A DNA stretch of 41,703 nucleotides. Source: Planctomycetia bacterium. Its GTDB lineage: Bacteria > Planctomycetota > Planctomycetia > Pirellulales > UBA1268. Position numbers and translations under genes: made by a program. Shown here piece by piece: positions 34,050 to 41,703 of the stretch (its first letter is position 1; every line of letters starts with the position of its first letter). The stretch spans positions 1-41,703 of the forward strand of contig JAPLNQ010000267.1 in assembly GCA_026401075.1 (NCBI GenBank), read 5' to 3'. Below the pieces are notes generated by a model. The model was not told where the DNA came from, ran no database searches, and worked only from the letters and a program-made list of their open reading frames with translations.

Positions 34050-34088
34050 CCGGGCACCGACGACCTCGACGCCGACGAGGCCTCCGCA

Positions 34089-34454
34089 GTGACGGTCCTG
34101 GGGCTCGGCGACGTGGTGAGCGTGCCACTGGCCGGGAAGACCACGTCGTTGGCGGTGACGGTTGGCGACATCTGCTGGATCGAGTCGCTTCGCAACTACA
34201 CGCGGGTCGCGCTCAAGCCCCCGGCAGGCTTGCTGTTCTTCCGTCGCCGGCTGAGCTACTGGGACAAGGTTGTGCCGACGAGCGCGTTTGCGCGGGTGGG
34301 CCGGTCGTACCTCGTTCAAGTCGCAGCGATCGAGCAGATCGAGTGGGCGTCACGGACCGAGACGGCGGTCACCTTTGGCGAGGGTGTGGAGCCGCTCGCC
34401 CTCGGCCGGCTCCCGGCCATGCGGCTACGGGAGATTCTCGGCGGCCATGCCTGA
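34089..34454 (+). CDS. LytTR DNA-binding domain, separated from its receiver by a stop codon
   Basis: This 121-aa LytTR domain is in the same reading frame as the preceding receiver, 13 sense codons after the TAG. Family features are visible: the ICWIESLRNYTRVAL strand region, LLFFRRRLSYWDKVVPTSAFARVGRSYLVQVAAIEQI and the C-terminal strands. A GTG at 34089 has GAGG 8 nt upstream, so independent initiation is possible and would give a stand-alone DNA-binding protein not directly coupled to phosphorylation. LytTR domains bind direct repeats spaced about two turns apart, like those upstream of the kinase gene. The sequence does not decide between a broken regulator and a split functional one. 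Confidence 0.8.
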   Translation: MTVLGLGDVVSVPLAGKTTSLAVTVGDICWIESLRNYTRVALKPPAGLLFFRRRLSYWDKVVPTSAFARVGRSYLVQVAAIEQIEWASRTETAVTFGEGVEPLALGRLPAMRLREILGGHA

Positions 34455-34545
34455 CCACCGAGACAAGCAGGCGGTGTATCGTAGCGGTAAGATGCATCGA
34501 GAACAGCGGCCCACGCAGTAGATCCAGTGAAGGCTTTGGTAACCC

Positions 34546-35568
34546 ATGTTTCTATCAGTCCGCCATCTTCTCGCCACATTGTTCGATCGGCTGGCGGAAC
34601 ATTCGAAACAAGAGTGGTTCGAAAAAGGTGTCGTGATGGCCGCCACAGGCGGCTTTCTCATGCATCTCCTGCTCATCGCAGCCGTCCGGAATCTGCCCGA
34701 CATGCCGCAGACGATCCTTGAAGGCGTCGACCGCAGCCCGCTTCATGCGGTCTACACGCCGTTTAGTATCATTCTCTTCTACGAGGTCATTCTCCTCGTT
34801 TTCGCGATCGCGAATTCACACACCGGAGAAATCGCCAAGCAGTATCAGATCATGTCGCTCATCATCGTACGCCGTGTCTTTAAAGACATCGGGGGCTTTG
34901 AAGACATCGACAACTGGCTGGCAGAATCTGAAGCGGCCAGCCTGGTGCTGCTCGACATGGTGGGTGCTGTGGCGATGTTCGTGATCGTGACCGTATTCAC
35001 CCTGATTCGCCAGAGGACGCCCAAGATCTCGATTGAGAGAAATCTCGACGGCTTCATCGAGCTGAAAAAAGCCGTTGCCGTGTTGCTGCTCTTCGTCCTG
35101 GTAGGACTCGCCGCACTCAATTTCGCGAGTTGGTTGCGAATCGTGCCGGCGACGGTCATCGGTCAGCCGCATCCGCCACAGAATCTTGACCTGTTCTTCT
35201 TCCCGCTCTTCTTCGAGTTCATGATTTTTTCAGACGTGTTTCTTCTGATCGTGTCACTGGCCTACTACGATCGGTATGAGTATGTCTTTCGGAACGCGGG
35301 GTTCGTCATCTCGACGGTGCTTCTCCGTGTATCCTTGTCGACACCAAAGCCTTACGATCTTGGCGTTGCGCTCGTCGCCATGGTCTATGGTGTCGTGGTT
35401 CTCGGCGTGTTTAGCTGGTTCAGTTCGATCGCCAGGCTGGAACATGGGAAAGTGGCAGGCAATACCCTGTCCGCCTTGAAAAAGAAGGACTCGCACGGTG
35501 AAATCCCGGAACGTGCCCCAATCCCAGAACGTCCCTCAATTCCAGAGCGTCCCTTAGGGGAGTCATGA
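34546..35568 (+). CDS. Polytopic membrane protein of unknown family
   Basis: This 340-aa protein has about seven hydrophobic segments (for example ATGGFLMHLLLIAAV, FSIILFYEVILLVFAIA, LVLLDMVGAVAMFVIVTVFTLI, AVAVLLLFVLVGLAALNFASWL, LFFFPLFFEFMIFSDVFLLIVSLAYY, LGVALVAMVYGVVVLGVFSWF) and a soluble acidic patch between spans two and three (KDIGGFEDIDNWLAESE). The C-terminus ends in three IPERxxIPERxx units. Base composition is more AT-rich and codon choice differs from the surrounding high-GC genes, a sign of acquisition from another lineage. I recognise no family. The CysJ-like diaphorase gene follows after 6 nt, so the two are probably co-expressed and may be functionally paired, for instance as a membrane-linked redox unit; this pairing is inference. 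Confidence 0.75.
   Translation: MFLSVRHLLATLFDRLAEHSKQEWFEKGVVMAATGGFLMHLLLIAAVRNLPDMPQTILEGVDRSPLHAVYTPFSIILFYEVILLVFAIANSHTGEIAKQYQIMSLIIVRRVFKDIGGFEDIDNWLAESEAASLVLLDMVGAVAMFVIVTVFTLIRQRTPKISIERNLDGFIELKKAVAVLLLFVLVGLAALNFASWLRIVPATVIGQPHPPQNLDLFFFPLFFEFMIFSDVFLLIVSLAYYDRYEYVFRNAGFVISTVLLRVSLSTPKPYDLGVALVAMVYGVVVLGVFSWFSSIARLEHGKVAGNTLSALKKKDSHGEIPERAPIPERPSIPERPLGES
35503..35556 (+). repeat. Three 18-bp tandem repeats encoding IPER units
   Basis: Three diverged copies of an 18-bp unit such as atcccagaacgtccctca encode IPERAP, IPERPS and IPERPL at the end of the membrane-protein gene. This proline-rich cytoplasmic or external tail is the last feature before the stop. Confidence 0.85.
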
Positions 35569-35574
35569 TGCACC

Positions 35575-36699
35575 ATGGCCGAATTCCCTACCCCCGCGAC
35601 GGCTTTCGGTCGGCAAAACCCGTTTGCCTCGCGCCTTCGTGAAAATCGCCGACTCAACCGACAAGGTTCGAGCAAAGACACCCGCCACATCGTCGTCGAA
35701 TTAGGGTCCTCGGGTCCGACGTACACCTGTGGCGATGCCCTCGGCGTCTTCCCGCGGAACCCCGAACCTTTGGTCCGTGAATTCATCGAAACGTTGGGCC
35801 TTGAAAACGATGCTGCCCTGCACAAAACCATAGCAACCTCTGCCGTCCTCAACCGTGTCAGGAAAAAGTTTGTTCGAGCTGTGGCGGAAAAAGCTGTGGG
35901 CCCGGCAAAGCAGAGATTCCAGGAAATCGTTGCCGACGACAAAAAGTTCGACCACTATATTTTCGACCGGGATGTGATCGATGTTCTTCGTGATGCTCCG
36001 GGAGTTCATTTTGAGCCCGCGGACATTCCCGGTCTCCTGAACACGATCGCACCGCGACTCTACTCGATCGCATCGTCACCCGATCACCGTCCCGGAGAGG
36101 CTCACATGTGTGTGGTCCTCGTCCAGTACACCTCCCACGGCCGCCAAAAACAGGGACTCGCCTCGGGTTACCTTGCTGATCTGGCCGACCAGTCGTCGGT
36201 TCCCGTTTATGTCCAACCCACCCGCCATTTTCATCTTCCGCCAGCGGACCGCGACATGATCATGGTCGGCCCGGGGACCGGTGTCGCCCCTTTTCGGGCC
36301 TTTCTCCAGCACCGTGCCATCCATGGCCATGCGGGTCGCAATTGGCTCTTTTTCGGAGATCAGCACGAGAAAACCGACTTCCTTTACGGCGATGAATTCC
36401 TGGCTGCCCAGAAATCCCGACTCCTTCACAAACTCTCCACTGCGTTTTCCCGAGATCAGGCCGAAAAAATCTATGTACAGCACCGCATGGAAGAAGAGGG
36501 TGCTGAACTCTGGCGCTGGCTGGACGAGGGTGCGTTCTTCTACGTCTGCGGCGACGCAAAGCGAATGGCCAAAGACGTTCACGCATCCTTGGTGACGATC
36601 GTTGCCAAGCATGGCGGTAAAACGCTTGATCAGGCCGACGAGTGGGTCTCGGAAACCCTCATGAAAAATGAAAAACGCTATTTGAGAGACGTCTACTGA
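35575..36699 (+). CDS. CysJ-like FAD/NADPH diaphorase (sulfite reductase alpha-type) without flavodoxin domain
   Basis: This 374-aa protein matches the C-terminal ferredoxin-NADP-reductase-like part of CysJ. It has the FAD-binding RLYSIASSP and GLASGYLADL, NADPH-binding GPGTGVAPFRAFLQHR, the FFGDQHEKTDFLY block, and YVCGDAKRMAKDVH near the end with a terminal aromatic residue (RYLRDVY). The N-terminus opens with FGRQNPFASRLRENRRLNRQGSSKDTRHIVVEL, as in the stand-alone sulfite reductase alpha proteins of planctomycetes and verrucomicrobia. There is no FMN domain, so electrons must pass directly from FAD to a partner. No sulfite reductase haemoprotein gene is nearby. It follows the membrane-protein gene by 6 nt, shares its atypical composition, and precedes the rhodopsin operon. 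Confidence 0.85.
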   Translation: MAEFPTPATAFGRQNPFASRLRENRRLNRQGSSKDTRHIVVELGSSGPTYTCGDALGVFPRNPEPLVREFIETLGLENDAALHKTIATSAVLNRVRKKFVRAVAEKAVGPAKQRFQEIVADDKKFDHYIFDRDVIDVLRDAPGVHFEPADIPGLLNTIAPRLYSIASSPDHRPGEAHMCVVLVQYTSHGRQKQGLASGYLADLADQSSVPVYVQPTRHFHLPPADRDMIMVGPGTGVAPFRAFLQHRAIHGHAGRNWLFFGDQHEKTDFLYGDEFLAAQKSRLLHKLSTAFSRDQAEKIYVQHRMEEEGAELWRWLDEGAFFYVCGDAKRMAKDVHASLVTIVAKHGGKTLDQADEWVSETLMKNEKRYLRDVY

Positions 36700-36810
36700 G
36701 GCCAGCGGCCCCCCTCCTGCCGAGCCGGGCAAGAGCGTAGCAAAGCCGGTCTGTCCGCTGTTGCTGCGTCGCCGCCGTGGTGCAGATGCCGCTTCTTGGC
36801 CGGCATTCGC

Positions 36811-36839
36811 TTGCCGAGGTACCCCTCACTGGCTATATT
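36811..36839 (+). promoter_or_regulatory. Candidate sigma-70-type promoter of the rhodopsin operon
   Basis: ttgccg and tatatt are separated by exactly 17 bp and lie about 160 nt upstream of the rhodopsin start codon. They predict transcription from about 36846 and a leader of about 150 nt. The 299-nt gap between the diaphorase and rhodopsin genes otherwise holds only a small ORF at 36923. Confidence 0.5.
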
Positions 36840-36922
36840 CTTGGCGACGTTTAAGGAGTCGTGAAGAGTCTCTCGGTGGGGAAATCATCCGTTGCTAGCG
36901 GCCTGCTGGATAAAGCGGGCTG

Positions 36923-36973
36923 ATGGCTCTGATGACCGTTGCCGAGATCGCGAAGCGGCTGAATTTTTTCTAG
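36923..36973 (+). other. Small leader ORF, possible AraC-type HTH remnant
   Basis: ATG at 36923 opens a 16-codon frame (MALMTVAEIAKRLNFF) ending at a TAG 25 nt before the rhodopsin start. MTVAEIAKRLNF looks like the second helix-turn-helix of AraC-family regulators, and the +1 frame continues FSSTTFK, as such a motif would. It may be a decayed gene fragment or a leader peptide; too short to be sure. Confidence 0.3.
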
Positions 36974-36998
36974 CACCACATTCAAAACAGGTGAAGCG

Positions 36999-37856
36999 AT
37001 GATTGAATGCTTCTGTTTGCTCGGGGCGGCGATGCCCGATCTGTCAGTGTTCCAATACAATGCGGTTGACAACATCTTTTCGATGACGGTCGCGACGATG
37101 GGGGCGGCCGCCCTGTTTCTGTACATGTCCCGGTCGCACGTCGATGCGGAATACCGGCCGGCTCTGCTCGTGTCGGGCATCGTGGTTTCGATCGCCTGCT
37201 ACCACTACTTCATGATCCGCCACAGCTGGCACGACGCCTACTCGCTGGTGGGCGCTGCTGGGTACAAGGGTACCGGCGCTGCCTTCAACGACTTCTATCG
37301 GTACGCCGACTGGATCCTGACGGTGCCGCTGCTGATGGTCGAACTCGTGTCCGTCCTCCGACTGCATTCGGCCAAGGCGACGAGCCTGCTGACGCGGCTT
37401 GTGATCGCGGCGGCCTTGATGATCGCGCTCGGCTATCCGGGCGAGGTGATCGCCGACCCGTCGCGGTGGTCTGAGCGAGTTATCTGGGGTGGGCTCTCGT
37501 CGATTCCATTCTTCTACATCCTCTACGTGCTCTGGACGGAACTGACGAATTCGCTCGACAGTCAGCCGCCCGCGGCCCGCAAGCTTCTTGAGGTCGCTCG
37601 GCTGGTGATTCTGCTCACCTGGGCGGTTTACCCGATCGCTTACGCGCTCGGTGGCACGCCCGATGCATTGGCCGCGAAGGCTGGGACCGCGAATGCCGCC
37701 GATGGCGTCGTTGGTGCCAATGGTGTCGTTGGCCTGCAGATTGGTTACGCGATTGCCGACATGACCGCCAAGGCGGGCTTCGGCGTGCTGATCTATCTCA
37801 TCGCCAAGGCCAAGAGCACGAAGACTGCGGCAGCTGAGGCTTACGGCGCCGCCTGA
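36999..37856 (+). CDS. Proton-pumping rhodopsin, xanthorhodopsin-like
   Basis: This 285-aa seven-helix retinal protein carries the outward H+ pump motif in helix C, RYADWILTVPLLMVEL. Asp104 (proton acceptor), Thr108 and Glu115 (donor) match Asp97, Thr101 and Glu108 of proteorhodopsin. Leu112 at the tuning position indicates green absorption. His69 in ACYHYFM matches the acceptor-linked His, and Lys258 in ADMTAKAG is the retinal Schiff-base lysine. In helix E, Gly164 (VIWGGLSSIP) aligns with the xanthorhodopsin glycine that opens a fenestration for a carotenoid antenna. The loop before helix G is long and Gly/Ala-rich. The ATG at 36999 has AGGTGA upstream; Met12 is an alternative. It is the first gene of an operon with blh, crtY, crtE and crtI. 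Confidence 0.95.
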   Translation: MIECFCLLGAAMPDLSVFQYNAVDNIFSMTVATMGAAALFLYMSRSHVDAEYRPALLVSGIVVSIACYHYFMIRHSWHDAYSLVGAAGYKGTGAAFNDFYRYADWILTVPLLMVELVSVLRLHSAKATSLLTRLVIAAALMIALGYPGEVIADPSRWSERVIWGGLSSIPFFYILYVLWTELTNSLDSQPPAARKLLEVARLVILLTWAVYPIAYALGGTPDALAAKAGTANAADGVVGANGVVGLQIGYAIADMTAKAGFGVLIYLIAKAKSTKTAAAEAYGAA

Positions 37857-37891
37857 GCGGCGGGAACCTCTGCGAAAGAACAGCGTTTGAC

Positions 37892-38851
37892 ATGCACGCG
37901 GCCTCGGTAATCTTGCTCTCTTGGGCTATTATCGGGGCCGCGTTCTTTTTTTCTCAGGCCACGGCTGGAATCACCGCCGGCGTTTTGGCGGCTCTCGTCG
38001 CGCTGATCGGCCTGCCGCACGGCGCAGCCGATCATCGCTTTGCCCGGCCGCGGCTCGAACCGGTTCTGGGCATGACGTGGCTGCCGGTGTTTCTGGTCGG
38101 GTATCTGGCGGTTGCGGTGTTGGTCGTGTGCGGCTGGTTCGTGGCGCCGACCGCCACAGTTGTGGCATTTTTTCTGGCTTCAGCCTGGCACTTCGGCCAG
38201 GAGGAGCCACGGCTCCCGGTCGGTCCGCGGGGCATGCGGAAGGTGTTCCGATTCGCACGCGGAGGGCTCGTGATCTGGACGCCGCTGGTGTTTCACGCTG
38301 GGAACGTCGCCACGATCCTCGGCCTGGCCGCGCCAGGGGGCTCGGGCCCAGCCATCGAGCAAGCCATCAGTCTGCTGACGGCTTGCTCGTGGATCATGCT
38401 GCCTGTTGCGGCGGCCGCCTGGGTTCTTCAAGGCCTGGCGGCCAGCAAAAGCACCGGGCGGAGGCGGCGGGTCTTGCTTGCCGACAACGCGTTGGTCGCG
38501 TCACTGGTGGTGCTCTTTGCCGTCACGAGTCCGCTGGTGAGCTTCCCAGTCTATTTCTGTGGCTGGCATTCGGCGCGGGGCCTTGAGCGACTCCGTCGGG
38601 AACTTGGAGAAAGCTGGCCAGAACTCGTCCGAAGCCTCGCGCCCTTGACCGTGGGGGCGATCGCTCTGGTCGGGCTGGCCGCGTGGCTCGTGCTCGGCGG
38701 GGCGGGCTGGAATGGCACGCTCATTCGGGCGACCTTTGTCGGCCTGAGCGCCGTGGCCGTGCCGCATCTGCTCCTGCACGGAGTCGCCCCGCTGTGCGAG
38801 GCGTCAGCCAGGCGGCGGACGCAGTCTCTGCAGTTGGAGGGCCCCGCATGA
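37892..38851 (+). CDS. blh: Brp/Blh-family beta-carotene 15,15'-dioxygenase
   Basis: This 319-aa integral membrane enzyme cleaves beta-carotene into two molecules of all-trans-retinal, the chromophore of the rhodopsin encoded just upstream. The family's iron-binding histidines are in GLPHGAADH, SAWHFGQEE, CGWHSARG and PHLLLHG, each next to a hydrophobic span, and the length is normal. It starts 35 nt after the rhodopsin stop and its own stop overlaps crtY by ATGA. No strong ribosome-binding site is visible before the ATG at 37892. With crtY, crtE and crtI it completes the conversion of isoprenoid precursors to retinal except for phytoene synthase. Confidence 0.95.
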   Translation: MHAASVILLSWAIIGAAFFFSQATAGITAGVLAALVALIGLPHGAADHRFARPRLEPVLGMTWLPVFLVGYLAVAVLVVCGWFVAPTATVVAFFLASAWHFGQEEPRLPVGPRGMRKVFRFARGGLVIWTPLVFHAGNVATILGLAAPGGSGPAIEQAISLLTACSWIMLPVAAAAWVLQGLAASKSTGRRRRVLLADNALVASLVVLFAVTSPLVSFPVYFCGWHSARGLERLRRELGESWPELVRSLAPLTVGAIALVGLAAWLVLGGAGWNGTLIRATFVGLSAVAVPHLLLHGVAPLCEASARRRTQSLQLEGPA

Positions 38852-39930
38852 CATCGGCCGCGGAGTTCGACTATTCTGTCGTGGGCGGCGGCCTTCAAGG
38901 TTGTCTCTTGGCTCATGCTCTCGCCTGGCACCGGCCGGAGGCGACAGTCCTGCTTGTCGAACGGGCCGATGAACTGTGCGGCAATCACACCTGGTCATTT
39001 CACGAGACAGACGTCGCCGAGCAGGCAAGAAGCTGGTTCGACCCGCTGGTCACACACCGTTGGCCCGGCTATCGCGTCAGGTTTTCGACGCTGTCGCGGC
39101 GGGTGAACATCTCCTACGCGACGATCACGTCCGACCGCCTCCGCGAGGCGACGCTGTCGCTGGCAGGCGGAGCGGGTGGCCCGGGTCGCGCCGGACGGCT
39201 CGTCGTTCGCACAGGCGAGTCGTGTGAGATCCTCTCGCCGACCGCGGTAAGACTCGGTGGGACCACCGACGTTTCCTGCCGTGCGGTCCTCGACTGTCGC
39301 GGTCGGGCGGAGGCAGGGTCGCCGGGCGGAGCGGGCTATCAGACCTTCATCGGCCACGAGTATGAGACTGCTCAACGCTGGCCGGCATCGGAACCGACGG
39401 TCATGGATGTCCCGGCAGACCAGGCCGCGGGCTTCGAGTTTCTCTACGAACTCCCGCTCGGCCCCGATCGAGTGCTGCTCGAGTACACCCGGTTCCACGA
39501 GGAGCCGGCGTGTGACGAATCGCGGGCCGTCTCGCTGATCGCGGCTCGGCTGGCCGAGGCCGACGCAGGGTCGGCGAAGCTGATCCGGAGTGAGCGGGGG
39601 TGTCTCCCGATGCCGGAACTCGTCGCCCGGGCATGCCCGGACAGGGTCGCCGCGGAGATCGCCTCAGCAGCCGCGGAGGACCGGCTGCGGCGAGGATTCA
39701 CCCGCTTTCTGAACCGGCTGCTCTTTTGTCTGGTGAGGCCCGAAGACCGCTGGAAGATCTTCCAGCGGTTCTACCGCGTCCTGCCGGAAGAGCGAATCTC
39801 CCGGTTTTATGCCCATCGCTTCACGTTCACCGATGCGGCTCGGATCATGATCGGCTGGCCGCCCATGGGCCTGGCGCCGATTCGTTTTGCAAGGTCGTTT
39901 GTCTCACTCCCGGGGCCACTGCCGACATGA
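38848..39930 (+). CDS. crtY: Lycopene beta-cyclase
   Basis: This 360-aa flavoprotein-like enzyme forms the two beta-rings of beta-carotene from lycopene. It begins with a dinucleotide-binding motif (YSVVGGGLQGCLLAHALAW, followed by VLLVERADELCGNHTWSFH), continues with FEFLYELPLGPDRVLLEYTRF, and ends with the family block RWKIFQRFYRVLPEERISRFYAHRFTFTDAARIMIGWPP, as in CrtY of Proteobacteria rather than the plant-type or CrtYcd enzymes. The ATG at 38848 overlaps the blh stop by 4 nt, so the 55 extra residues in the ORF track are excluded. Its stop overlaps crtE in the same way, showing translational coupling along the operon. Confidence 0.93.
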   Translation: MTSAAEFDYSVVGGGLQGCLLAHALAWHRPEATVLLVERADELCGNHTWSFHETDVAEQARSWFDPLVTHRWPGYRVRFSTLSRRVNISYATITSDRLREATLSLAGGAGGPGRAGRLVVRTGESCEILSPTAVRLGGTTDVSCRAVLDCRGRAEAGSPGGAGYQTFIGHEYETAQRWPASEPTVMDVPADQAAGFEFLYELPLGPDRVLLEYTRFHEEPACDESRAVSLIAARLAEADAGSAKLIRSERGCLPMPELVARACPDRVAAEIASAAAEDRLRRGFTRFLNRLLFCLVRPEDRWKIFQRFYRVLPEERISRFYAHRFTFTDAARIMIGWPPMGLAPIRFARSFVSLPGPLPT

Positions 39931-40925
39931 CAAAAAATCTCCTCGGCTTCGCCGGCGCGATGCACCAGACCGCCCGCACGGGGCACGGCTGGTCCAAGGC
40001 CCTCCAACTCTCCCCCGACCTTTATCCCGGCGTGGGCGGCAAGCGGCTTCGGGCCACCCTGCTCGAGGAGGCCTACGCGTTTGCCGGTGGCCGTTGCGAG
40101 GCTCCCTCGCTGATCGTCGATGCGGTCGAGCTTCTGCACGCCGGGTCGCTCGTGATCGACGACTTCGAAGACGACTCGCTCACCCGTCGCGGCCAACCGG
40201 CGCTCCATCAGGTGATCGGACCGGCCCGCGCCGTCAACGCTGGCAACTGGATGTATTTCCGCGCACTGGAGCTGGTGTCAGTCGCCTTGGACGATCCCGC
40301 CCGGTCGGCGGCGCTCGTGGGCAGGTTTATCGCGGTGGCACGGCAGTGTCACGAGGGTCAGGCGATCGACCTGGCCACGCGGATCGACGAGGTCACGCCG
40401 CGGCAGGCCCAGGTCACGGCGCTGGCGATCTCGCGTTGGAAGACCGGACGCCTCGCGTCACTGGCCGCGTGGTGTGGTGCCCAGGCCGCTGCGGGAGACT
40501 CGCAGACGCTGAAAGCCGTTGCCGCCTTCGGCTGCCGGATCGGCATCTGCCTGCAGATGAAAAACGACCTCGACGAACTCTGCGAACTGCTCGACGGTTC
40601 GGATCGGTGCGACGACCTCCGCAACCGCCGCGTCACCTGGCCCTGGGCCTGGGCCGCGAGCGAGCTTTCGGCCCGGCAGTTCACAGCCTTGCAACGCCGG
40701 CTGCGGCAGCCGGAAGAGCAGCAGGCCGAGTTTCGCCCACTCGCCAAGGATCTGCTCAACGCGACCCACCGCCGGGCGTCGGCTGCGATCAACGCCCGGC
40801 TCGACCGGGCAATCGACAGGCTCACCGCCGCGACGGGAGGAGCTCCTGAAGCCGGCCCGCTGGCCGCGATCTGCGATGCTCTACGGATGGCCATCGAGCC
40901 AACGAGGGCGGAGGCTCTTTCGTAA
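39927..40925 (+). CDS. crtE: Geranylgeranyl diphosphate synthase
   Basis: This 332-aa polyprenyl synthetase makes the C20 precursor of phytoene. The substrate-positioning GGKRLRATLLEEAY, the first Asp-rich motif VIDDFEDDSLTRRGQPALH, and CHEGQAIDLATR are visible. The second Asp-rich motif is changed: QMKNDLDELCE has Asn in place of the first Asp, and the last 90 residues are longer than usual. The ATG at 39927 overlaps the crtY stop (ATGA); the 109 residues upstream in the ORF track belong to crtY in another frame. Catalysis should be preserved because the first motif is complete, but product length cannot be told from sequence alone. It lies 2 nt before crtI. Confidence 0.9.
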   Translation: MTKNLLGFAGAMHQTARTGHGWSKALQLSPDLYPGVGGKRLRATLLEEAYAFAGGRCEAPSLIVDAVELLHAGSLVIDDFEDDSLTRRGQPALHQVIGPARAVNAGNWMYFRALELVSVALDDPARSAALVGRFIAVARQCHEGQAIDLATRIDEVTPRQAQVTALAISRWKTGRLASLAAWCGAQAAAGDSQTLKAVAAFGCRIGICLQMKNDLDELCELLDGSDRCDDLRNRRVTWPWAWAASELSARQFTALQRRLRQPEEQQAEFRPLAKDLLNATHRRASAAINARLDRAIDRLTAATGGAPEAGPLAAICDALRMAIEPTRAEALS

Positions 40926-40927
40926 AT

Positions 40928-41703
<776 letters not shown>

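Overview
The window is high-GC bacterial DNA that looks planctomycete, most likely Pirellulales-like. The evidence is a set of families typical of that phylum: a DUF1559 prepilin-like protein with its small lipoprotein partner, a DUF1592-type planctomycete cytochrome protein followed by DUF1552, ThuA and DUF6797 genes, a VPEIDPA-type PEP-CTERM sorting tail, an OprO/P-like porin, and phylum-style intergenic palindromes. No rRNA, tRNA, CRISPR or phage structure was seen.

Layout. 1-1714: 3' end of a porin gene and an exported Lys/Asp-rich, Cys-rich protein. 1756-4298: an accessory patch with a VapBC toxin-antitoxin pair, a fragment of a DUF1592-type gene, and an AAA/DUF4143 ATPase broken by an internal deletion. 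4261-5890 (minus): dgoA and dgoK, for breakdown of 2-keto-3-deoxygalactonate. 6136-13450: a LysR regulator and gltB-gltD (glutamate synthase), with a long inverted repeat across the gltB/gltD junction. 13553-16066 (minus): lipoprotein, DUF1559 protein and LacI-type regulator. 16193-24623: a four-gene exported set (DUF1592, DUF1552, ThuA, DUF6797/cytochrome) divergent from the LacI gene and probably controlled by it. 24772-31096: an exported HExxH protein, an exported SNase-domain protein, two RelE/ParE-like toxin-antitoxin pairs and two glycosyltransferase genes. 31429-34454: a PEP-CTERM protein divergent from a LytS-type kinase, followed by a LytTR response regulator whose two domains are separated by an in-frame amber codon.

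The most notable part is 34546-41703. It begins with a polytopic membrane protein and a CysJ-like FAD/NADPH diaphorase, both of visibly different base composition from their neighbours. A promoter-like sequence and leader follow, and then a tightly packed operon: a xanthorhodopsin-type proton-pumping rhodopsin, blh (beta-carotene cleavage to retinal), crtY (lycopene cyclase), crtE (GGPP synthase) and crtI (phytoene desaturase, cut by the window end). The last four genes overlap by 4 nt or lie 2 nt apart. Together they would make the opsin and most of its chromophore pathway; phytoene synthase (crtB) is not in the window. The opsin carries the D/T/E proton-pump motif, a green-type tuning Leu, and a glycine where carotenoid-antenna rhodopsins have their fenestration.

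All family assignments were made by reading the translations, without database searches.
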